Part shown: positions 8,676 through 16,560 of the stretch, one piece after another | Layout: every line of letters begins with the position of its first letter | Numbering within the stretch: the stretch's first letter is position 1 | The notes under the pieces: generated by a model | The model's database searches: none | What the model was told of the DNA's origin: nothing | The model's input: the letters and a program-made list of their open reading frames with translations, nothing else | Program-made: the position numbers and the translations under genes | NCBI RefSeq assembly: GCF_020873875.1 | Contig: NZ_JAHWGU010000015.1 | Span: 157,390-221,389, forward strand | Direction of reading: 5' to 3' | DNA: 64,000 nt | Source: Actinoplanes sp. DH11 | GTDB lineage: Bacteria; Actinomycetota; Actinomycetes; Mycobacteriales; Micromonosporaceae

Positions 8676-9788
8676 ATGCAGCAGGTGAAAGCGGTCATCG
8701 CACGGGCCAAGGGTGCTCCGGTGGAGCTCGTGACGATCAACGTTCCGGATCCCGGGCCCGGTGAGGCCGTCGTGAAGATCCAGTCGTGCGGGGTGTGCCA
8801 CACGGATCTGCACTACCGGGAGGGTGGGATCAACGACGAGTTCCCGTTCCTGCTCGGTCACGAGGCCGCCGGTGTGGTGGAGGCGGTCGGCGACGGGGTG
8901 ACCGGTGTCGCGCCCGGCGATTTCGTGGTGCTGAACTGGCGTGCGGTGTGTGGTGAGTGCCGGGCCTGTAAGCGTGGCGACCTGCACTACTGCTTCAACA
9001 CGCACAACGCGAAGCAGAAGATGACCTTGGAAGACGGTACGGAGCTGTCGCCGGCCCTGGGTATCGGCGCGTTCGCGGAGAAGACCCTGGTCGCGGCCGG
9101 GCAGTGCACGAAGGTGGATCCGGCGGCACGCCCGGCGGCGGTGGGTCTGCTGGGGTGCGGGGTGATGGCCGGTATCGGTGCGGCGATCAACACCGGCGGC
9201 GTGACTCGCGGCAAGTCGGTCGCGGTGATCGGCTGCGGTGGTGTGGGCGTGGCGGCGGTCGCGGGTGCGGCGCTGGCCGGTGCGAGTCCGATCATCGCGG
9301 TGGACATCGACGCGGCGAAGCTGGAGGCGGCCCGCAAGCTCGGTGCCACGCATCTGGTCGACTCGTCGAAGACCGACCCGGTGGCGGAGATCAAGCGGAT
9401 CGCGGCGGAGACGTACCCGGGTGCCGAGGGCGCCGACGTGGTGATCGAGGCGGTGGGCCGGCCGGAGACGTGGAAGCAGGCCTTCTACGCCCGTGACCTG
9501 GCCGGGGTGCTGGTGCTGGTCGGGGTGCCGACACCGGAGATGAAGGTGCCGGACCTGCCGCTGATCGACGTGTTCGGGCGTGGTGGGGCGTTGAAGTCCA
9601 GTTGGTACGGCGACTGCCTGCCGAGCCGCGACTTCCCGATGCTTGTCGATCTGTATCGGCAGGGCCGGTTGGATCTGGACGCGTTCGTGACCGAGGAGGT
9701 CGGGATCGAGGACGTGGAGGCGGCGTTCGCGAAGATGCACGGCCACAGCGGTCAGGCGCCGGTGCTGCGCTCGGTGGTCGTGCTGTGA
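8676..9788 (+). CDS. mscR: S-(hydroxymethyl)mycothiol dehydrogenase (mycothiol-dependent formaldehyde dehydrogenase)
   Basis: This 370-residue zinc-dependent medium-chain dehydrogenase oxidises the formaldehyde-mycothiol adduct with NAD. Catalytic zinc ligands appear in CGVCHTDLHYREGG and GHEAAG. The structural zinc site is CGECRACKRGDLHYC (four Cys), and the Rossmann motif is GCGGVGVAA. Its length and class III-like character fit the actinobacterial MSH enzyme. The stop overlaps the GTG start of the MBL-fold hydrolase, an arrangement common next to this gene in actinomycetes, so the pair likely acts in formaldehyde detoxification. Nitrosomycothiol reduction is a known side activity of the family. 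No strong ribosome site precedes the ATG. Confidence 0.88.
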   Translation: MQQVKAVIARAKGAPVELVTINVPDPGPGEAVVKIQSCGVCHTDLHYREGGINDEFPFLLGHEAAGVVEAVGDGVTGVAPGDFVVLNWRAVCGECRACKRGDLHYCFNTHNAKQKMTLEDGTELSPALGIGAFAEKTLVAAGQCTKVDPAARPAAVGLLGCGVMAGIGAAINTGGVTRGKSVAVIGCGGVGVAAVAGAALAGASPIIAVDIDAAKLEAARKLGATHLVDSSKTDPVAEIKRIAAETYPGAEGADVVIEAVGRPETWKQAFYARDLAGVLVLVGVPTPEMKVPDLPLIDVFGRGGALKSSWYGDCLPSRDFPMLVDLYRQGRLDLDAFVTEEVGIEDVEAAFAKMHGHSGQAPVLRSVVVL

Positions 9789-10393
9789 CCCGGGTCGACC
9801 ACGGTGTCGTCGCGGGCACGTTCAGCCTGGACGGCCAGACCTACGACGTCGACAACAACATCTGGGTGGTCGGCGACGACGCGGAGTGCGTGGTCATCGA
9901 CGCACCGCACGACGTCGAGGCGATCCTGGCGGTCGTCGGGTCGCGCAAGGTGGTGGCGATCGTCTGCACCCACGCGCACGACGACCACGTCCGGGTGGCG
10001 CCCGCGCTGCGCGAGCGGACCGGCGCCCCGATCCTGCTGCACCCCGAGGACCGGCCGCTCTGGGAGCTCACCCACGGCCCGGCCGAGACGTGGGACGCCG
10101 ACCTGACCGACGGCGCGGAGGTCCCGGTCGGCGGCACCACGCTGACCGTGCTGCACACGCCGGGGCACGCGCCGGGCGCGGTCTGTCTGCACGCGCCCGA
10201 CCTGGGCTGCGTCTTCACCGGGGACACCCTGTTCCAGGGCGGTCCCGGCGCGACCGGCCGGTCGTACTCCGACGCCGGCCTGATCGTCGACTCGATCAAG
10301 GCGAAGCTGTTCGTGCTGCCCGGCGAGACCGTGGTGCACACCGGGCACGGCGACGACACCACGATCGCCGCCGAGCGGGAGCGGCTGAGCTGA
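9785..10393 (+). CDS. Metallo-beta-lactamase-fold hydrolase coupled to the formaldehyde dehydrogenase
   Basis: This 202-residue MBL-fold protein has the metal motif THAHDDH (HxHxDH), a downstream His in HTPGHAPG, Asp in FTGDTLF and His in HTGHGDD, so it should bind two metals as glyoxalase II-type thioesterases do. GTG 9785 overlaps the preceding TGA by 4 bases. Given the operon partner, it probably hydrolyses a mycothiol thioester such as S-formylmycothiol, the product of the dehydrogenase. This is inferred from the pairing and not visible in the fold alone. Confidence 0.85.
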   Translation: MTRVDHGVVAGTFSLDGQTYDVDNNIWVVGDDAECVVIDAPHDVEAILAVVGSRKVVAIVCTHAHDDHVRVAPALRERTGAPILLHPEDRPLWELTHGPAETWDADLTDGAEVPVGGTTLTVLHTPGHAPGAVCLHAPDLGCVFTGDTLFQGGPGATGRSYSDAGLIVDSIKAKLFVLPGETVVHTGHGDDTTIAAERERLS

Positions 10394-10411
10394 GCGCCGC
10401 CTGACGACCCG

Positions 10412-10437
10412 GCCGGGCCGGTCGCGACCGGCCCGGC
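10412..10437 (+). terminator. Terminator: 26-bp perfect palindrome
   Basis: GCCGGGCCGGTCG at 10412-10424 is followed directly by its reverse complement at 10425-10437, 19 bases after the hydrolase stop. It sits between two convergent genes and can serve both. Confidence 0.7.
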
Positions 10438-10446
10438 GGGCCGATT

Positions 10447-10513
10447 GCCGAAAAAGGGCCGCCGAAAAAGGGCTGTCGGAAAGGGCTGCCGAAAAAGGGC
10501 TGTCGGAAAGGCG
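10447..10513. repeat. Tandem repeats downstream of the FAD oxidoreductase gene
   Basis: Alternating units GCCGAAAAAGGGC and GTCGGAAAGGGC fill 10447-10513, about five units. They lie immediately past the minus-strand stop of the FAD oxidoreductase. The unit resembles the last sense codons of that gene read in reverse (CGACAGC). Confidence 0.6.
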
Positions 10514-10515
10514 GC

Positions 10516-11907
10516 TCAGCTGTCGAAGCCGAAGCCGACCGCGTCCATGGCCTTGAGCCACAGGTTGCGGCGGCCGCCGTTGGCGTCGGCGTGGATGAGG
10601 GACCTGCGGGTCAGTTCCACGCCGGCCCAGCGGACCGGTTCCGGCGGGAACGGCAACGGCTTCGAGCTGACCATCCGGGTACGGGTCCGCGCCGTCGGCT
10701 CCCCGGCGAGGAGGTCGAGCATCACGTCCGCGCCGAACCGGGTCGCCGCGACGCCGAGACCCGTGTAGCCGGCCGCGTACGCCACCCGGCCGCCGTACGC
10801 CGCACCGAAGAACGCCGCGAAACGCGTGCAGGTGTCGATCGCCCCACCCCAGGCGTGGCTGAACTTCAAGCCCTCCAGCTGGGGGAACGTGTCGAAGAAG
10901 TGGTCGGCGAGCCGGTGGTAGGTCTCCTGCCGGTGCTCGTGCGACGGGTCCAGCTTGCCGCCGTAGTGGTAGATCGCGTCGTACCCGCCCCACAGGATCC
11001 GGTTGTCGGCGGTCTGCCGGAAGTAGTGGAACTGGTTGCCGGAGTCGGACAGTCCCTGCCGCTTCTCCCAGCCGATCGCGGCCCGCTGCTCGGCGGTGAG
11101 CGGCTCCGTCATGAGCGCGTAGTCGTACACCGGGATCGTGAACAGCCGGGCCCGCTTCACCAGTGACGGGTAGACGTTGGTGCCGAGCGCGACGTGCCGG
11201 GCCCGGATGCGGCCCATCGACGTCCGCACCTGCATGCCGGCGCCGTCCCGGGCCAGCCCGGTCGCGAACGTGCCCTCGAAGATGTGCACTCCCAGCTTCT
11301 CGGCCGCCTCCGCCAGGCCCCATGCCAGCTTCGCCGGGTTCACCAGGGCGGTGCCGCGCCGGTCGTAGGCGCCGGCCAGGAACCGCGGCGACCCGATCTC
11401 GGCCCGCACCGCCGCGCCGTCCAGGAACTCCACGCCCACACCGTGCTGCCGGGCCAGCTCCACGCCCTGGCGCAGCGCGTCGATCTGGTGCGGCTCGGTG
11501 GCGACGTCCAGGGCGCCGGTGCGTTCCCACTCGCAGTCGATGCCGTACCGCTCGATGGTGTCCTCGATGCCCTGCAGATTTTCCAGGCCGAGCCGTTCCA
11601 GTTCGGCGATCTCCTCGGGCCACCGGCTGTACCCGTTGGCGAACCCATGGGTCAGGCTGGCCGCGACGAAGCCGCCGTTGCGCCCGGACGCGGCATGCCC
11701 GATCCGGCCGCCCTCGATCAGCACGACCTCACGCCGGGGGTCGCGCTCCTTGGCGATGATCGCGGTCCACAGCCCGGTGTACCCGCCGCCGATCACCACG
11801 AGGTCCGCCGCGAGCTCACCGGTCAGGGGTCCGCGGGCGGCGGGCCGTCCCGGGTCGGCCAGCCAGTAGGTGGAATAACTCACGTCGCTCAGTGACTGTC
11901 GGTTCAT
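10516..11907 (-). CDS. FAD-dependent amine/amino-acid oxidase (DadA / PuuB-like)
   Basis: This 463-residue flavoprotein has the dinucleotide-binding motif VVIGGGYTGLWTA (about 33-46), the second FAD motif IEGGRIGHAASGRNGGF typical of DAO-family oxidases, and a C-terminal FAD-contact region YTGLGVA. Relatives oxidise gamma-glutamylputrescine or other secondary amines to aldehydes with hydrogen peroxide release. ATG 11907 is chosen over a GTG three codons upstream because GAGG then sits 8 bases before the start. It is divergent from a TetR regulator, which probably controls it. The substrate is not determinable here. Confidence 0.82.
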   Translation of the reverse strand: MNRQSLSDVSYSTYWLADPGRPAARGPLTGELAADLVVIGGGYTGLWTAIIAKERDPRREVVLIEGGRIGHAASGRNGGFVAASLTHGFANGYSRWPEEIAELERLGLENLQGIEDTIERYGIDCEWERTGALDVATEPHQIDALRQGVELARQHGVGVEFLDGAAVRAEIGSPRFLAGAYDRRGTALVNPAKLAWGLAEAAEKLGVHIFEGTFATGLARDGAGMQVRTSMGRIRARHVALGTNVYPSLVKRARLFTIPVYDYALMTEPLTAEQRAAIGWEKRQGLSDSGNQFHYFRQTADNRILWGGYDAIYHYGGKLDPSHEHRQETYHRLADHFFDTFPQLEGLKFSHAWGGAIDTCTRFAAFFGAAYGGRVAYAAGYTGLGVAATRFGADVMLDLLAGEPTARTRTRMVSSKPLPFPPEPVRWAGVELTRRSLIHADANGGRRNLWLKAMDAVGFGFDS

Positions 11908-11981
11908 GGGTTGCACCTCGGTGCGGAGTTGGGGGGAGCACTAACATTGGTCGGTTGCCCGAGCCGGAGACTGGAGAGAAA

Positions 11982-12638
11982 TTGCGAGCCCGAGTCGCGC
12001 TGACCCCCGAGCTGATCGTCGACGCGGCGAGCCGGCTGGCCGAGAACGCCGGAGCTGACGCGCTCAGCATCCGGGCGCTCGGCAAGGAACTGGGGGTGGA
12101 CCCGACAGCGGTCTACCGGCATTTCCGGGACCGCGACCAAATCGTCCTCGAGGTGGCCGACCGCCTGCTCGGCGGCATCGTCGACGGCCTCCCGGCGGAT
12201 CTGGAGTGGCGCCCCCGCCTGGAGTGGCTGGCCCAGGAGGTCGTCAGGTCCTTCGTGGCGCACCCGGCGATCGCCCCGATCCTGGCGCTGCGCACCACCC
12301 GCCGGCAGGGCGAGTTCCGGCTCGCCGAGGAGATCCTCGGCGCGCTGCGCGAGGCCGGCCTCTCCGACGAACGGGCGGCCGTGCAGCACCGCGTCTTCGA
12401 CGACACGGTGATGTCCTACGCCGCGATGATCAGCGCCTACACCGCGATGGACGAATCGAGCCGTGAGGGCGACGAGTCCGCCTGGTCTCGTGAGTACCGC
12501 GCGCTGCCGGTCCGCCGCTACCCGAACATCGCCGCGGTGGCCACGCACTTCGCCGGCATCGAGGACGAAACGGTCCTGCAGGAGCTGGTGGGCGCCCTCC
12601 TCGACCGCGTCGAGAAGCTCGCCACCCAGCCCGGCTGA
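11982..12638 (+). CDS. TetR-family regulator divergent from the FAD oxidase
   Basis: The helix-turn-helix (LSIRALGKELGVDPTAVYRHFRDRDQI) is followed by a ligand domain of the tetracycline-repressor C-terminal type. I use TTG 11982 (218 residues) because GGAG lies 5 bases ahead and the DNA-binding domain then starts at once. TTG 11955 is an alternative, and an in-frame ATG at 11892 would overlap the divergent gene. It probably represses the FAD oxidase across a short spacer of about 75 bases. Its last codons and stop form the first unit of an 18-nt tandem array. Confidence 0.82.
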   Translation: MRARVALTPELIVDAASRLAENAGADALSIRALGKELGVDPTAVYRHFRDRDQIVLEVADRLLGGIVDGLPADLEWRPRLEWLAQEVVRSFVAHPAIAPILALRTTRRQGEFRLAEEILGALREAGLSDERAAVQHRVFDDTVMSYAAMISAYTAMDESSREGDESAWSREYRALPVRRYPNIAAVATHFAGIEDETVLQELVGALLDRVEKLATQPG

Positions 12639-12758
12639 CCCGCGCAGTCCGGCTGACCCGCTCAGTCGGGCTGACCTGCGCAGCCCGGTTAACCCACCCA
12701 GTCGGGCTGACCTGCGCAGCCCGGTTGACCCACCCAGTCGGGCTGACCCGCGCAGTCC
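12633..12758. repeat. Seven 18-nt tandem repeats, each with an in-frame stop codon
   Basis: Units begin at 12633, 12651, 12669, 12687, 12705, 12723 and 12741 with consensus GGYTGACCYRCSCAGYCS. The first contains the TGA stop of the TetR gene. Because 18 is a multiple of three, every unit presents TGA (TAA in the fourth) in the TetR reading frame. Confidence 0.85.
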
Positions 12759-13010
12759 GGGCGAGGCGTGGCCGATGCCCGGGCTCGTCGACCCGGTGTC
12801 GCCGACCACGATGCCGGAAGGCATGGGACACCCCGTTCTGCGGCCGCCCGGACGGCGGCGCCCATCCAGCATCGCAGTTGTCAGCGGTGTTGACAACACC
12901 CTTTAGGCAGCCCGGAAAGGATCACAGGGGTACGGGCTACCCGCACCCGGGCCAGAAGAAGGGCCACGGCCGTCCCGTGACGCACGGCAATGCGATACCC
13001 GTCACAGACC
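12759..13010. other. Gene-free spacer with one small inverted repeat
   Basis: No supported gene is present. GTTGTCA (12877-12883) and TGACAAC (12891-12897) form a perfect 7-bp inverted repeat with a 7-base spacer, resembling a regulator half-site pair, but no promoter or gene start is next to it. Confidence 0.4.
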
Positions 13011-13090
13011 GTCAGCCGCAATGCCGTCCCGGGCGGTCAGCCGCAATGCCGTCCCGGGCGGTCAGCCGCAATGCCGTCCCCGGGCGGTCA
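13011..13090. repeat. 25-nt tandem repeats anchored on the RpiR gene stop codon
   Basis: Three units (13011-13035, 13036-13060, 13061-13086) of GTCAGCCGCAATGCCGTCCC plus GGGCG continue directly into GTCAACCCGG at the gene end. On the minus strand each unit reads GGCTGACC, repeating the context of the RpiR TGA stop at 13088-13090. Confidence 0.85.
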
Positions 13091-13921
13091 ACCCGGATGG
13101 ACCCAGGTGTCGATCAGCGCCTCGTGGGCCTCCAGCCGCAGCTGGGTGCGCTCCGGATCCGTCGCCGCCACCGCGTCGAGCAGCGTCGTCGACAGCAGCA
13201 CGGCCGACGCGTGCGAGTCGAAGAGCAGGCCGGTGCCGGCGGGCGCGACAAGCAGTGCCGCGGCCTGCGCGGCGAAGGGTGCGAGCGCGCTGTCGGTGAC
13301 CACCACCGGCCGCAGGCCGAGCCGGTGCGCCAGCCTCAGCGTGGTGACCGTGGCGGCGGGGTAGCGGGGCATCGCGAAGACCATCAGCGTCACCGCGCCC
13401 TGCTGGTGCAGCTGCAGGACGGTGTCGGCGGCCGTCCCGGCATCCGTGCAGACGGTGACGGACGGTAGCAGGCGCTTCGCGAAATACCCGAAGTAACCGG
13501 CGAGGGCCGCGGACGCGCGCAACCCGATCACGCCCAGCGGCGCCGGCGCGGCGAGCAGGCGCACCGCCTCGGCCATCGCGTCGCCGGTGACCACGCGGCG
13601 CAGGCTGTTCAGGTTGGCGCGCTCCTGGTCGATCGCCGCGAGCCCGTTGTGCGGCCCCGGCTGGGGTGCGCGCTGACCGGGTATGCCGGCCAGGACCACC
13701 TCGCGTAGCGCGGCCCGGAATTCGGCGAAGCCGGCGAAACCGAGGGCGGTGGCGAGCCGGGTCACGGTGGGCTGGCTGACGCCGGTGCGTTCGGCGATCT
13801 CCACGGTCGACAGAAACGCCACCCCGGGGAACATCCCGAGCATCCGCTGCACGATGTGCCGCTGGGTGGGGGAGAGGCGGTGCCGCTGGGCGAGGTTCGA
13901 CAGCCAGTCCTCGGGCGCCAT
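13088..13921 (-). CDS. RpiR-family transcriptional regulator (HTH + SIS domain)
   Basis: This 277-residue regulator has an N-terminal RpiR helix-turn-helix (about 10-80; LSTVEIAERTGVSQPTVTRL) followed by a SIS sugar-isomerase-like sensing domain (about 120-260; VIGLRASAALAGYFGY, VFAMPRYPAATVTTLRLAH). Such proteins usually sense phosphosugars, but several sense other catabolites. ATG 13921 is used although the ribosome site is weak. It is divergent from the cyclodeaminase-like gene at 13997. ACTGAAT and ATTCAGT half-sites lie between them, and similar TGAATA/TATTCA sites precede the ABC importer at 20711, so it is a candidate regulator of the whole island. Confidence 0.87.
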   Translation of the reverse strand: MAPEDWLSNLAQRHRLSPTQRHIVQRMLGMFPGVAFLSTVEIAERTGVSQPTVTRLATALGFAGFAEFRAALREVVLAGIPGQRAPQPGPHNGLAAIDQERANLNSLRRVVTGDAMAEAVRLLAAPAPLGVIGLRASAALAGYFGYFAKRLLPSVTVCTDAGTAADTVLQLHQQGAVTLMVFAMPRYPAATVTTLRLAHRLGLRPVVVTDSALAPFAAQAAALLVAPAGTGLLFDSHASAVLLSTTLLDAVAATDPERTQLRLEAHEALIDTWVHPG

Positions 13922-13922
13922 G

Positions 13923-13972
13923 ACTGAATACTCTAAAACACAAATCCGATAGGGTGCATGTGTTGATTCAGT
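13923..13972. promoter_or_regulatory. Divergent control region of the RpiR and cyclodeaminase genes with nested inverted repeats
   Basis: ACTGAAT (13923-13929) is mirrored by ATTCAGT (13966-13972), and AACACA (13937-13942) by TGTGTT (13959-13964). The outer pair shares the TGAAT/ATTCA core with the sites at 20654-20689, which suggests one regulator for both promoters. Confidence 0.45.
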
Positions 13973-13996
13973 GCGTCTCGTTCCGAGGTGGTCGCC

Positions 13997-15004
13997 ATGA
14001 CGATCTGGCTGCGTTTCCTGAACGGCGCGGACATCGAGGCCCTGAACATCACGGACGACGAGGTGATCGAAGCCGTCGAGTCCGTCGTGGACGCGCACGG
14101 CCGGGGCCGCACGGTCTTCGAGCCGCGTACCCATCTGGTTCCCGACAACGGCGGCGCCGGGCACTTCAACATCCTGCGCGGGCACGTCTCCACCCTCGGG
14201 GCGAGGGGTCTGAGCGGTGTCAAGGTGGTCGGTGACTTCGTGCCCAACTACCAGCGCGGGCTGCCCAGCGAGCTGGCCATGCTCACCCTGTTCGACCCGT
14301 ACACCGGCGTGCCCCTGGCCATCCTCGACGCCACCCTGATCACCGAGGTCCGCACCGGCGCGATGACCGCGGTCGGCGCCAGGCACCTGGCCCGCCCGGA
14401 CGCGAAGGTGCTCGGCCACGTGGGCGCCCGCGGCACCGCGTTCGCCAACGTCACCATGCTGGACGGGCTCTTCGACCTCGAGGAGATCCGGGTGACGAGC
14501 CGGCGTCCCGAGTCCCGGGAGGCGTTCGCGGCCCGGCTGCGCGAGGTGACGACGACCCCGGTGCGGGCGGTGGCCACCGCCGACGAGGCGTACGACGGCG
14601 CCGACATCCTGGTGGAGGCGTCCCGGCTGACCGAGCCGCAGCCGCTGCTGCGTACCGCGGTGGTGCGGCCCGGCGCGTTCGTGGTCCCCTACGGCACGAT
14701 AAGCGCCGTCGAACTGGACCTGCTCGACGTGATGGACAAGGTGGTCGTCGACGACTGGCGGGAGTCGCAGTCCGGCCGGTTCGGCGCGCTGCGGGCACAC
14801 GTGGACACCGGCCGGCTCAGCGAGCGGACACTGCACGCCCAGCTCGGCGAGATCGTCAGCGGCGCGAAACCCGGCCGGGAACGCCCGGACGAACGGATCC
14901 TCTTCTGGCACCGGGGCCTGTCGATCCTCGACGTGGCCCTCGGACACCTGATCCTGACCCGCGCCGAGGCGGCCGGGGCCGGGACCATGCTCCGGTACCG
15001 CTGA
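13997..15004 (+). CDS. Ornithine cyclodeaminase / mu-crystallin family protein
   Basis: This 335-residue NAD(P)-dependent protein has the family signature region GVKVVGDFVPNYQRGLPSE, then ILDATLITEVRTGAMTAVGARHL, and a Rossmann motif GHVGARGTAFANV in place of the usual GxGxQA. The family includes ornithine cyclodeaminase, alanine dehydrogenase and ketimine reductases. The divergent glycine-rich loop makes an ornithine-specific role uncertain. ATG 13997 follows GAGG by 9 bases. The lyase-fold gene starts 12 bases after its stop, so the two form an operon. In this context it could reduce or deaminate an imino product, which is speculative. Confidence 0.8.
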   Translation: MTIWLRFLNGADIEALNITDDEVIEAVESVVDAHGRGRTVFEPRTHLVPDNGGAGHFNILRGHVSTLGARGLSGVKVVGDFVPNYQRGLPSELAMLTLFDPYTGVPLAILDATLITEVRTGAMTAVGARHLARPDAKVLGHVGARGTAFANVTMLDGLFDLEEIRVTSRRPESREAFAARLREVTTTPVRAVATADEAYDGADILVEASRLTEPQPLLRTAVVRPGAFVVPYGTISAVELDLLDVMDKVVVDDWRESQSGRFGALRAHVDTGRLSERTLHAQLGEIVSGAKPGRERPDERILFWHRGLSILDVALGHLILTRAEAAGAGTMLRYR

Positions 15005-15015
15005 CGCCGCCCGCG

Positions 15016-16560
15016 ATGGTGACGGTGCAGCACCTGGTCGTCCGCCGGGCCGGTGACCTCGACCCGGCGGCCGTGGCCGGCATCGCCTGCGGAACCCTGC
15101 GGCCGGTGCTCGGTGACGAGCTGCTGGCCGGGCTCCGGGCCGGCCGGGAAGCCGTGCTGGCGGCGCTCGGCGGCGACGAACCGGTCTACGGCGTGAACAC
15201 CGGGATGGGCGCGATGGCCGGGATCCGGCTGGACGCCGAGGCGCAGCAGCGGCACCAGAACAACCTGATGGCGGGACGGGCGGTGGGATCGGCGCCGTGG
15301 CTGAGCCGGGTGGAGGCGCGCGCGGTGCTGGCCGTACGCCTGCGGACTCTGCTGCACCCGGCCGCCGGCGCGTCGCCGGAGCTGTGCGCCCACCTGGCCG
15401 CCATGCTCGCCGCCGACGTGGTCCCGGCGATCCCGGCACGCGGGTCGGGCGCGGCCGGCGAGATCATTCCGCTGGCACACGCGGGCGCCGCGCTGATCGG
15501 AACCGGTCAGGTGCTCGACGCGTACGGGTACGCCACCGACGCCGCCCCGATCCTGGCGCGGGCCGGGCTCGCGGGGTGGTCGTTCGGCACCAAGGAGGGG
15601 GTCGCCTTCCTGGAGGGCGTGCCCGCGCTGACCGGTCTGTCGGTGCTCGCCGCCCGGTCGGCGCGGCTGCTGATCGACCAGGTCACCGCCGTGGTGGCGG
15701 CCGAGCACGCGGTGGCGCGGGCGAGCACGGACCCGTGGCACCCGGCGTTCGCGGCCGGTGACCCCGAGCTGCGCACCGTGCTCGCCATGCTGGACACGAC
15801 GCCCGCGGCCGGAGGACCGCCCCCACCCGGCGCGCCGCCCGGACCCGCCGCGCCTGCCGCGCCCGAAAAGCCCGAGACGTCCGCTACCTCGCTCCAGGCG
15901 CCCGTCTCGTTCCGGGTCAGCGCGCCCGCCCTGGCCGTGGCGTTGCGTGCCACCGCCGGCCTGGAGGCGGCCGTGGACCGGGCGCTGACCGCCGTCACCG
16001 ACTCGCCGGCCTACCTGGACGGGCGGTTCGTCGGCAGCGCCGGGTTCGCCGGCACCGACCTGGTCGCCGCCGCCGGCACGCTCACCGGGGCGCTGGTGCA
16101 CCTGGCCGAGCTGGGGGCCGCGCGCCTGCACCGGCTCCTGGACCCGGCCGTCACCGGCCTGAACCGGCAGCTGTCGCACGCGCCGGGCGCGCACGCCGGC
16201 ATGGTCGCGGTGCACAAGCGGGCCGTCGGGGTGGCGCATCGGCTGCGGCGGTTCGCGGGCCTGGCGCTGGTCGGCCCGATGGAGACGTCGGCGGGCCAGG
16301 AGGATGTGCAGAGTTTCGGGTTCGAGGCGGCCGAATGCCTCACTGAAGCACTCGACGGGCTGCGCGAGGTGGTCGCCTGCGAGATCCTCGCCGTCCACCA
16401 GGCGACGCGCCTGCGCGCGGCGCCGCCGGAGCCGAGCGCGGTGCGCCCGGAGCTGGCCGCTGTCCTGCGCCGCCTGCCCGCCGGAACCGAGGACCGCCCG
16501 TTCGGCCGCGACCTCGACCTGATCATCGAGCTGTTGCGGGCGCCGCCGTCGAATCCCTGA
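15016..16560 (+). CDS. Histidine ammonia-lyase-fold protein lacking the MIO serine (copy 1)
   Basis: This 514-residue protein has the overall architecture of aromatic amino-acid ammonia-lyases: Tyr58 in VYGVNTGMG, GTKEGVAFLEG, and QEDVQSFGFEAAE near the C-terminus (canonical QEDHVS). The loop that makes the electrophilic MIO cofactor from Ala-Ser-Gly reads GSGAAGEIIPLAH, with Ala147 where Ser is needed, so MIO cannot form by the known route. The segment before the active-site Arg (VSFRV in place of YSLRC) carries a Pro/Ala-rich insert at about 261-294. It follows the cyclodeaminase-like gene by 12 bases and overlaps the LacI gene tail to tail by 38 bases. It may be a MIO-independent lyase, such as one removing trimethylamine from a betaine, or a non-catalytic homologue. 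Confidence 0.8.
   Translation: MVTVQHLVVRRAGDLDPAAVAGIACGTLRPVLGDELLAGLRAGREAVLAALGGDEPVYGVNTGMGAMAGIRLDAEAQQRHQNNLMAGRAVGSAPWLSRVEARAVLAVRLRTLLHPAAGASPELCAHLAAMLAADVVPAIPARGSGAAGEIIPLAHAGAALIGTGQVLDAYGYATDAAPILARAGLAGWSFGTKEGVAFLEGVPALTGLSVLAARSARLLIDQVTAVVAAEHAVARASTDPWHPAFAAGDPELRTVLAMLDTTPAAGGPPPPGAPPGPAAPAAPEKPETSATSLQAPVSFRVSAPALAVALRATAGLEAAVDRALTAVTDSPAYLDGRFVGSAGFAGTDLVAAAGTLTGALVHLAELGAARLHRLLDPAVTGLNRQLSHAPGAHAGMVAVHKRAVGVAHRLRRFAGLALVGPMETSAGQEDVQSFGFEAAECLTEALDGLREVVACEILAVHQATRLRAAPPEPSAVRPELAAVLRRLPAGTEDRPFGRDLDLIIELLRAPPSNP

Noticed and set aside
13011..13090. CRISPR-like array
   Set aside because: Repeats are directly adjacent with no spacers; they are simple tandem copies of the stop-codon region.
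13922..15439. Long minus-strand frame extending the RpiR protein to 783 residues
   Set aside because: The extra 500 residues are the antisense of the cyclodeaminase-like and lyase-fold genes and have Arg/Pro/Ala shadow composition; the RpiR domain starts at 13921.
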